Below are positions 1 to 4,977 of a stretch of 13,139 nucleotides of DNA, piece after piece (position 1 is the stretch's first letter; each line of letters begins with the position of its first letter). The notes below the pieces were generated by a model, which was given only the letters and a program-made list of their open reading frames with translations, did not search any database and was not told the DNA's origin. This DNA comes from JAUWQU01 sp964605095 (GTDB lineage Bacteria > Planctomycetota > Phycisphaerae > SM23-33), in the NCBI GenBank assembly GCA_964605095.1, contig CAZSBS010000133.1, forward strand, positions 1-13,139. Reading direction: 5' to 3'. The translations under genes were made by a program, and so were the position numbers.

Positions 1-536
1 TTATCCCCACCCCGAAGGTTGAGCCCAAGCCCGAGCCGGTTATCGTACCTGCCCCGAAGGTCGAACCGCTCGTGCCCCCTGTCCCGAAGGTCGAGCCAAA
101 GCCAGAGCCGATTGTTATCCCCACCCCGAAGGTCGAGCCAAAGCCCGAGCCGGTTGTCGTGCCTGTCCCGAAGATCGAGCCGCTCGTGCCCCCTGTCCCG
201 AAGGTCGAGCCGAAGCCAGAGCCGGTTGTTATCCCCGCCCCGAAGGTCGAGCCGAAGCCAGAGCCAAAGCCCGAGCCGATTGTCGTGCCTGTCCCGAAGA
301 TCGAGCCGCTCGCGCCCCCTGTCCCGAAGATCGAGCCAAAGCCAGAGCCGGTTGTCGTGCCGGCCCCGAAGGTCGAGGTCAAGCCGGCGGTCCCGATCGT
401 GCGTTTCGGCCCGCCCACGACCCAGCCGGCGACAACCCAACCGGCTGCAACGCCTACGACCATGAGTACGACTCCGCCGGCCACCAAGCCGCTGCCTCGC
501 AAGGTCAAGACTGGCGTGGAGGAAGAGTACGACTAA
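1..536 (+). CDS. 3' end of a Pro/Lys/Glu-rich modular repeat protein (5' partial)
   Basis: The frame is open from the window edge to a TAA at 534-536, giving about 177 visible residues. Nearly all of it is built from two modules: a 14-residue unit of the type PKVEPKPEPVVVPV (42 bp) and a 10-residue unit PKIEPLVPPV (30 bp). Module starts fall at about 11, 53, 83, 125, 167, 197, 239, 293, 323 and 365. The unit at 239 carries an extra 12 bp that duplicates KPEP. The array ends in a P/T/A-rich stretch and an acidic tail, EEEYD. Such sequences form stiff extended linkers, as in the periplasm-spanning part of TonB or in cell-wall-spanning proteins; that comparison rests on composition only. The functional domain must lie upstream, so no function is assigned. 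The stop codon directly abuts the ATG of the next gene. A parallel Ser/Arg-rich frame over the same repeats is a by-product of the repetition. Confidence 0.8.
   Translation, partial: IPTPKVEPKPEPVIVPAPKVEPLVPPVPKVEPKPEPIVIPTPKVEPKPEPVVVPVPKIEPLVPPVPKVEPKPEPVVIPAPKVEPKPEPKPEPIVVPVPKIEPLAPPVPKIEPKPEPVVVPAPKVEVKPAVPIVRFGPPTTQPATTQPAATPTTMSTTPPATKPLPRKVKTGVEEEYD
11..400 (+). repeat. in-gene tandem repeat of alternating 42-bp and 30-bp modules
   Basis: Each module begins with CCCGAAG(G/A)TCGA. Successive spacings from position 11 are 42, 30, 42, 42, 30, 42, 54, 30 and 42 bp, all multiples of three, so the frame is kept. The 54-bp unit is a 42-bp unit with 12 bp duplicated. The copies are very similar at DNA level, including at third codon positions, which suggests recent expansion by slippage or recombination. 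Confidence 0.85.
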
Positions 537-872
537 ATGACCAGGCCCGTCCGCTTCGCCATCATTGGCTTGGGAGTTGTTGGCGTCAGGCACGTTCGGA
601 CGTTTGGCGAGTCTCGCGGGAAGGACTTCGTCCTGTCCGCGGCGGTGGAGGTCAATCCCAAGATTGCCGAGGCGATCAACGAACTCGAGCTTTCCAACGC
701 GATGTACATCTCAGCCTTTTCCAACAAAGCCGTCACGTTGCCCGTCGACGCCCGCGAGGTCGATAAACTGCTGAACCGCCTGGAAAAGCAGCGTTCCACC
801 GGCAAGGGCAACCGCCAGCGAGCCAAGGCCGACACCGCGCTGCGAAAACTGCTCGGAAGCAGTCACACATGA
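537..872 (+). CDS. Gfo/Idh/MocA-type oxidoreductase remnant, both ends present and interior missing
   Basis: This 111-residue frame starts at the ATG next to the preceding TAA. Residues 5-46 look like the start of a Gfo/Idh/MocA NAD(P)-dependent oxidoreductase: a first beta strand, the dinucleotide-binding loop GLGVVG (11-16), then a second strand ending at VEVNPKIAEA. From about residue 48 the sequence jumps to what looks like the extreme C-terminus of the same family (LELSNAMYISAFSNKAVTLP, then a VDKLLNRLEKQ helix). Family members are usually 330-450 residues, so roughly 250-330 residues are absent, including the catalytic region with the EKP-type lysine. The join lies near 670-685 and keeps the frame. 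The product cannot be a working oxidoreductase. It is most likely a decayed gene after an in-frame deletion, or an assembly collapse. The family match at the N-terminus is firm; the C-terminal assignment is from pattern memory. Confidence 0.65.
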   Translation: MTRPVRFAIIGLGVVGVRHVRTFGESRGKDFVLSAAVEVNPKIAEAINELELSNAMYISAFSNKAVTLPVDAREVDKLLNRLEKQRSTGKGNRQRAKADTALRKLLGSSHT

Positions 873-901
873 ACCTTCCGTTCGCCCGATCAAAGAAGAA
901 G

Positions 902-975
902 CCCAGGACGAGGACGAGGACGAGGGCTGTCGCCAGGGTTGAGCCCCTACTACCTACTTCTTACTAACTACTTCT
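902..975. repeat. short intergenic simple repeats: GAGGAC hexamers, then CTACTAC/TTACTAA-like heptamers
   Basis: The gap after the oxidoreductase remnant contains a hexamer run, (GACGAG)n, at about 906-926. It is followed by imperfect heptamers of the CTACTAC, CTACTTC and TTACTAA type at about 946-973. The second run reaches within 10 bases of the next start codon and takes the place where a ribosome-binding site would be expected. Confidence 0.55.
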
Positions 976-982
976 CCGAACA

Positions 983-1918
983 ATGAAACTCGCAACATAC
1001 GTTCATAGCGGCAGGCAGTCGTACGGTATCGTCACCGAGCGCGGCGTCGCGGACATCCCCGCCGCCTGGCCTGACGGCCCAGCCAGCCTGCTCGAAGCGA
1101 TCCAGGCAGGCCCCCCCGCCATCGCTCGCATACGCGAGATTTCCGACGCACCGGCCGTGACGGCGATCCCGCTGGCCGACGTCCGACTGCGGGCGCCAAT
1201 CCCCGCCCCGCCCAAGCTCCTGGGCCTGGCTGTCAACTACGCCGAGCACCACCGCGAGATCGACCGCGGGGCCGACCTGCCCGCCGAGCCCCGCCGCGAC
1301 ACGACCCCCCGACCGTTCCTCATGCCCACCACCGCCGTAGCCGACCCAGGCGCCGAAATCCCCTGGTGCGACTTCAGCCGCGACATCGACCACGAGATAG
1401 AACTGGCCGTCGTCATCGGCCACGTCGCACGCCGCATCGCCCCAGCCGACGCCGCCGCGTGCATCGCCGGCTACACCATCGCGAACGATATCTCCGCAAG
1501 AACGGCCACCCACTCCGCCGGCCGGGCCAAGAGGCCAAAGGACGACTTCTTCGACTGGCTCCACGGCAAGTGGGCCGATGGGTTCTGCCCGCTTGGCCCG
1601 TACCTGGTGACGCCCGACGAAATCGGCGATCCGCAGGACCTCGACCTCGAGCTGCTCGTTGACGGCGAGGTCCGCCAAAAGTCCAACACCCGGCACATGA
1701 TCTTCAGCGTATTGGAGATCGTGTCGTTTTGCAGCCATCTCATGACGCTCGTGCCCGGCGATGTAATCGCAACCGGCACGCCTTCGGGCGTGGGAATCGC
1801 AACCGGCAAGCTGCTGAAGCCCGGCCAGACGATCACCTGCCGCATCGAGAAGATCGGCGAGCTGACCAACACCCTGGCAGCCCCGCCGGAACATTTCTAT
1901 ACGCCGTGCGAGAAGTAG
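983..1918 (+). CDS. fumarylacetoacetate hydrolase (FAH) family protein
   Basis: This 311-residue protein has the FAH fold used by 2-hydroxyhepta-2,4-diene-1,7-dioate isomerases, acylpyruvases and related C-C bond hydrolases of aromatic and keto-acid catabolism. The N-terminal third (about 1-75) is the short variable domain. The catalytic domain follows with the metal-binding acids in DHEIELAVVIG (E138 and E140), the third acid in ANDISAR (D169), a conserved lysine in HGKWADGFCPLGP (K196), and the hallmark TGTPSGVG (264-271). Length and motifs are complete, so the enzyme is probably active and Mg2+ or Mn2+ dependent. An insertion around 172-190 (RTATHSAGRAKRPKDD) sits in the loop before the GK motif and is longer than I expect. 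No Shine-Dalgarno sequence is visible before the ATG; simple repeats occupy that place. The exact substrate cannot be told from sequence, and no pathway partner lies beside it. Confidence 0.9.
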   Translation: MKLATYVHSGRQSYGIVTERGVADIPAAWPDGPASLLEAIQAGPPAIARIREISDAPAVTAIPLADVRLRAPIPAPPKLLGLAVNYAEHHREIDRGADLPAEPRRDTTPRPFLMPTTAVADPGAEIPWCDFSRDIDHEIELAVVIGHVARRIAPADAAACIAGYTIANDISARTATHSAGRAKRPKDDFFDWLHGKWADGFCPLGPYLVTPDEIGDPQDLDLELLVDGEVRQKSNTRHMIFSVLEIVSFCSHLMTLVPGDVIATGTPSGVGIATGKLLKPGQTITCRIEKIGELTNTLAAPPEHFYTPCEK

Positions 1919-1958
1919 GAAGGCGGCGCAGCCCTGCGTAGCTTCATGCGAAGCAGGA

Positions 1959-2056
1959 TAGCTGGGAAAAGCAAAAAGCGGAACCGGGAACCCGGAACCC
2001 GTAAAAGAAGGGCAGAAACAGCGTAACACGGGACCGGGAACCCGTAAGCCAGCAGG
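1959..2056 (-). repeat. dispersed GGTTCCCGG-type intergenic repeat, copy A (two sub-copies)
   Basis: Read on the minus strand, this gap between the FAH gene and the DUF4159 remnant gives GGGTTCCCGGTTCCGC, then TTTTTGCTTTTCCCAGCTA. Further upstream on that strand there is a second sub-copy with GGGTTCCCGGTCCC followed by a pyrimidine-rich stretch ending CTTCTTTTACGGG. The same core and order recur on the plus strand at about 3929-3974 and 10439-10640. A small hairpin, GCTTC-ATGC-GAAGC, lies just outside at 1940-1953. Confidence 0.6.
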
Positions 2057-2087
2057 CGCGCGATCTTAACCCCTGATACCGTTTCCG

Positions 2088-2734
2088 ATGTTATCCACGA
2101 TCTCTCCCTTGACCCCAACGGGGCAGGCGGGAGCGGCTGTGCAGCACGCAATCAAAGCCGGGTGCGAATACCTGCTAAAGGCCCAGGACGCCAACGGCGC
2201 CCACCTTACCGGCACGGCCGCGATTTCACTCTCGGCCGAGCAGCGCGCCGCGATAAAGAAGTTCGTCGAGAATGGCGGAACGCTGCTGATCGACGCGGCC
2301 GGGGATCGGCCGAGTTCGCTAACTCGGCGGCCAAGATACTCGGCGAGATGTTCGACCAATCGCCGCTTCGTCGTCTCCTGCCCGACGCCGCCATCTACAA
2401 CCTGCCCGACATGAAGATTCCGGAGGTCCGCTACACCCGTGCCGGCCGCCAGGCGCTCCCGGAAGTGAACAGGCCCAGGCTCCACGGCATAACGATCGAT
2501 GGCCGGGTCGCGGTGATGTTCAGCAACGTGGACATAACCACGGGCCTGCTCGGCATCGGGGCCATTGACTGCGTGGGCTACAGTCCGAAGTCCGCCTTCG
2601 AGATCGCCCGCAACGTCCTGCTGTACGCGACGGACAAAAGCCGCTGCCGAATCGCCAAAGAACTGACAAGGCTTGCCCAAGCCCCCCTCCATTGCCGGCG
2701 GAGTGCAGCCAGGATCGCCGCTGTCGGCATTTAG
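2088..2734 (+). pseudogene. DUF4159-domain gene with terpenoid-cyclase-like start, broken by a frameshift and probably an interior deletion
   Basis: The first part reads from ATG 2088. Residues about 17-37 (AVQHAIKAGCEYLLKAQDAN) resemble a prenyltransferase/squalene-oxidase repeat helix. Only a few residues later the DUF4159 domain begins (LTGTAAISLSAEQRAAIKKF, VENGGTLLIDAAG). After codon 72 the match moves to another frame and continues from about 2305 (SAEFANSAAKILGEMF, LPDAAIYNLP, HGITIDGRVAVMFSNVDITT, NVLLYAT) to a TAG at 2732-2734. Adding one G to the GGGG run at 2301-2304 restores DAAGGSAEFANSAAK, so a one-base loss there explains the break. Planctomycete relatives, as I recall them, carry several cyclase-type repeats before DUF4159. 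Here those repeats are almost all gone, which suggests a second, in-frame deletion near 2195-2210. DUF4159 has no settled function. A sequencing error in the G run is a real alternative for the frameshift. Confidence 0.75.
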
Positions 2735-2761
2735 CATTTGGCATTTATCATTTAGCATTTG
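2727..2761. repeat. tandem heptad array, five GCATTTR units
   Basis: Five head-to-tail 7-bp units: GCATTTA, GCATTTG, GCATTTA, TCATTTA, GCATTTG. The first unit supplies the TAG stop of the DUF4159 remnant. The array runs straight into a GC-rich hairpin. Read on the minus strand it gives AAATGCT and AAATGAT units. Confidence 0.85.
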
Positions 2762-2775
2762 CGGGCTTCGCCCGC
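2761..2775. repeat. small GC hairpin, GCGGGC-TTC-GCCCGC
   Basis: A perfect 6-bp stem with a 3-base loop directly follows the heptad array. There is no T-run after it, so it is not a typical intrinsic terminator. It may be part of the same intergenic repeat element as the heptads. Confidence 0.5.
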
Positions 2776-2885
2776 CCGCGGTACCCCCTTCCCCGATGGC
2801 CTGGCATTGGGTATGCTCTACGCCTTGCACGCCGGGCGCGGCCCGGCTGGCGGGAATGGATTCTCTGATCGAGTGAAGGTGTGCG

Positions 2886-3770
2886 ATGGAAGACGCGCTG
2901 GACAATCAGGAAGATATGCAGGCCCTGGAAGCAGCGGTTGCGGATGCGGATGAGCAGGCCGGGCTGGATGCATGCGCTAGAGACACGGGCGACGATACCG
3001 GCGAAGCCGGCCCCAGCGAGCCGAACGCATCCGCCCCGGCGGACGCTCCAGCGGACGCGGCGGCGGAGCGCGAAATCGCCGCCACCGTCGAGGCCATCCT
3101 GTTTGCCACCGACAATCCACTCTCGCCGGCGAAGATCGCCATGGTAGGCGAATTGCCAGGCCGCGGGCAGGTCAAAAAGGCTGTCGCCCAACTCAACGAG
3201 CGTTACGACCGGATGGGCTGCGCGTTCCGCATCGAGCCTATCGCCGGCTGCTACCAGATGCTCACCAGGCCCCAATACCACGACGTTGTCGGCAGGCTGT
3301 TCAAGAACAAGAGCGACTCGAAACTCTCCCAGGCCGCGATGGAGACCCTGGCGATCGTCGCATACCGCCAGCCGATCCTCCGGGCCGACATCGAGGCCGT
3401 CCGCGGCGTCGCCAGCGGCGAGATGCTCCGCAACCTGATGGAAAAGAACCTCGTCAAGATCGTCGGGCGTGCCGAAGTGCTGGGCAGGCCAATGCTTTAC
3501 GGCACCACGCGGCAGTTCCTGGCGGTCTTCGGCCTAAACGGCATCGACGACCTGCCCAACGTCGAGTCGCTCCGCGCCGGACGGGACGCAAACGCCAATG
3601 CCAAAAAGGCCCCTGCTCCCACATCCGAGCCGGCCGATGAGGCGGACACCGAACAGCCCGCCGAAGCCGAGGCAAATGCCAAGGCCGAAGTTCAGCCCCA
3701 GCCGCCCCAGCCGGAGGAGCCTCCAGCCCCGCTCAGGGAAGACTCCGACCCGCCGCCTGAGGCGCTGTAA
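2886..3770 (+). CDS. scpB: segregation and condensation protein B (ScpB), with long acidic tails
   Basis: ScpB is the paired winged-helix subunit that binds ScpA and, with SMC, forms the bacterial condensin that compacts and segregates chromosomes. The core spans about residues 61-228: EIAATVEAILFATDNPLSPA opens the first winged helix, ETLAIVAYRQPI (153-164) and AVRGV (171-175) mark the second, and GRPMLYGTTRQFL (200-212) is the conserved end. The protein is 294 residues against the usual 180-220. The excess is an Asp/Ala/Glu-rich N-terminal tail of about 60 residues and a Pro/Glu/Ala-rich C-terminal tail of about 65, both probably disordered. The start is supported by GAAGG at 2875-2879, six bases before the ATG. 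scpA, often a neighbour, is not in the window. A large inverted repeat begins immediately after the TAA. Confidence 0.95.
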   Translation: MEDALDNQEDMQALEAAVADADEQAGLDACARDTGDDTGEAGPSEPNASAPADAPADAAAEREIAATVEAILFATDNPLSPAKIAMVGELPGRGQVKKAVAQLNERYDRMGCAFRIEPIAGCYQMLTRPQYHDVVGRLFKNKSDSKLSQAAMETLAIVAYRQPILRADIEAVRGVASGEMLRNLMEKNLVKIVGRAEVLGRPMLYGTTRQFLAVFGLNGIDDLPNVESLRAGRDANANAKKAPAPTSEPADEADTEQPAEAEANAKAEVQPQPPQPEEPPAPLREDSDPPPEAL

Positions 3771-3887
3771 GTACCCCGCCCCAGAAGTTGGGGGTGGAAT
3801 TCGGGGTGCCATGCTTCCGCGTCTGTTTGCGGAAGCATGGCACCGCCAAGGCGCCGTTTTCGGCCCCTCATTTCCGGGGCGGGGTAC
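3771..3887. repeat. nested inverted-repeat element directly after scpB
   Basis: The outer arms GTACCCCGCCCC (3771-3782) and GGGGCGGGGTAC (3876-3887) are perfect complements. Inside them lies a perfect 16-bp stem, GGTGCCATGCTTCCGC (3805-3820) and its complement (3829-3844), with the 8-base loop GTCTGTTT. The element begins at the first base after the scpB TAA. In RNA it would form a long structured 3' end. There is no T-tract, so it looks more like a palindromic intergenic repeat or miniature element than a standard terminator. GGGGTAC occurs once more just outside, at about 3890-3896. Confidence 0.8.
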
Positions 3888-3928
3888 TGGGGTACTAAGG
3901 ATCAGGGGTATTGCTATTCAACGGGCAC

Positions 3929-3974
3929 GGGTTCCCGGCTCCTCTGTCTTTCTTTTCCCGGCTACCCGGCTACC
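3929..3974 (+). repeat. dispersed GGTTCCCGG-type intergenic repeat, copy B
   Basis: Reads GGGTTCCCGGCTCC, then a pyrimidine stretch, then TCTTTTCCCGGCTACCCGGC. It shares the order 'GGTTCCCGG, pyrimidines, CTTTTCCCGGCTA' with the copies near 1959-2056 (opposite strand) and 10439-10640. It lies in the convergent gap between scpB and the CBM48 gene. Confidence 0.6.
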
Positions 3975-3978
3975 AATG

Positions 3979-4019
3979 AAAAAGGCCGGCCGGAAAGAGA
4001 TTTCTCGCCGGTCGGCCTT
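3979..4019 (-). terminator. intrinsic terminator of the CBM48 gene
   Basis: On the minus strand AAGGCCGACCGG pairs with CCGGCCGGCCTT (12 bp, one mismatch) across a loop of about 14 bases and ends in a run of five T (plus-strand A at 3979-3983). It lies 26 bases beyond the CBM48 stop codon. It is the clearest rho-independent terminator in the window. Confidence 0.8.
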
Positions 4020-4044
4020 GGAATGCATCTTGATTGGCAGAGAT

Positions 4045-4383
4045 TCAAGCGGCCGCGATGCCAGCCTTGCCGGTGCCGGGCTTGGCCAGGTTCAGCGACA
4101 CGGTGACCGGCGTGGGGGTCACGCGGACGATGCTGTCCATCCCGAACCGTCCCGGCTCGACGCCGAACGCCGCGTAATCGGCATACCACTCGCCATCGGC
4201 ACAATAGCGGAACCGGAACTCCCCGGCTGGGAGTTTCATCCTCGCCTGCCAGTAACCATCCTCGGCTCGCACCATCCTCAGTTCACCGACTCGCCAGTTA
4301 TTGAAGTCACCCGCCAAAGCGACATTATTCGCGGAGGGGCGGAAGAACTTGAACTCAACCCAGTTCTCCGTAACGGTTACCAT
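4045..4383 (-). CDS. small stand-alone CBM48 / isoamylase early-set domain protein
   Basis: A 112-residue protein made almost entirely of one carbohydrate-binding module of the CBM48/AMPK glycogen-binding type, an immunoglobulin-like fold normally attached to glycogen-branching or debranching enzymes. VALAGDFNNW (21-30) is the diagnostic strand-turn. DGYWQARMKLP (42-52), GEFRFRYCADGEWYADY (54-70) and GRFGMDSIVRV (78-88) complete the beta sandwich, followed by a short T/P/A-rich tail. No catalytic domain and no signal peptide are present, so a cytoplasmic glycogen- or starch-binding adaptor role is plausible but inferred. The start is firm: AAGGAG (complement of 4390-4395) lies six bases before the ATG. 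It forms its own unit, with a good terminator downstream and a long non-coding stretch upstream. Base composition is less GC-biased around it than in its neighbours. Confidence 0.85.
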   Translation of the reverse strand: MVTVTENWVEFKFFRPSANNVALAGDFNNWRVGELRMVRAEDGYWQARMKLPAGEFRFRYCADGEWYADYAAFGVEPGRFGMDSIVRVTPTPVTVSLNLAKPGTGKAGIAAA

Positions 4384-4977
4384 TTCAAACTCCTTTCCAA
4401 ATCAGGCGACCGCGGACCCAAATGCCAAGCGGCGAACCCGTACATCGTTAATCGCCACACGATTTATCGGAGCGGCAATGAACGAACTTGATTTGCAAAT
4501 CTCAAAAAAAACCACTTAGTTCCAAATTCTCCGCCGTGTCGGCTCTCTTATTCCAGTCCAAAGTCAGCCCAGGCCGGGCGCAGACCCACACCGCAAGACA
4601 ACCTATGCCCTCTTAAACACTTACCGAAACAAGCACCTCCCCGGACTCCGAGCCGCCTGGCGGGCCAAGCGAGCCACCTTCGAGCGATCATTATACCACA
4701 TCAAGACGCTCAACCGCTCCTTTATTAAAATAACCATCTCTCCTAGATTGTAGTCACCCCATCTTCCCCAATCGTGTATTTCGCACCAAAAAAAACGGCG
4801 TATCACACGATGGCGACACGCAAGATTCCGCAGTCCCCTAAGATAGCTCCCGAAGCGGCGCGACTACTATTTTTGCTTTTTCTTGCACGCGGCGCGGACA
4901 AGTAAACATTCACGTGTTCGGCCGCTCTGCGCCCCTGTGCCACGGCCTGGACCAAGGTCGCCCCGCCACTGACCAGA
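4384..4977. other. 594-bp gap between the CBM48 and OYE-family genes, no convincing gene
   Basis: This stretch is more AT-rich than the rest and holds two A8 runs (4504-4511 and about 4789-4796) and an 8-bp direct repeat, GCGGCGCG, near 4856 and 4892. The only notable frame is on the plus strand from just after a TAG near 4515 to a TAG near 4755. It is about 80 codons, with a central part reading NTYRNKHLPGLRAAWRAKRA, but it lacks an ATG, GTG or TTG start. I recognise no family. The right part must contain the 3' end of the OYE transcript, and the left part the promoter of the CBM48 gene; I cannot place either with confidence. Confidence 0.5.

Noticed and set aside
19..465. 148-residue Ser/Arg-rich open frame over the repeat array
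   Set aside because: It is the other frame of the in-frame 42/30-bp repeats. The PKVEP frame runs in from the window edge and continues to a proper stop next to the following ATG.
968..2029. 353-residue minus-strand frame opposite the FAH gene
   Set aside because: Antisense frame of a GC-rich gene whose plus-strand product has all FAH motifs; its own sequence shows no family.
2066..2905. 279-residue minus-strand frame across the DUF4159 remnant and heptad array
   Set aside because: It includes the QMLN phrase produced by heptad repeats, and the opposite strand carries the recognisable DUF4159 domain.
3805..3844. 16-bp perfect stem after scpB as an intrinsic terminator
   Set aside because: No T-run follows on either strand and it is enclosed by a second palindrome, so it is better described as a repeat element.
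3598..4491. 297-residue plus-strand frame from scpB through the CBM48 gene
   Set aside because: It crosses the scpB tail, the nested palindrome, a terminator and the antisense of CBM48, with no domain visible.
4621..4806. 61-residue minus-strand frame in the CBM48/OYE gap
   Set aside because: GTG start without a ribosome site, no family resemblance, and AT-rich non-coding surroundings.
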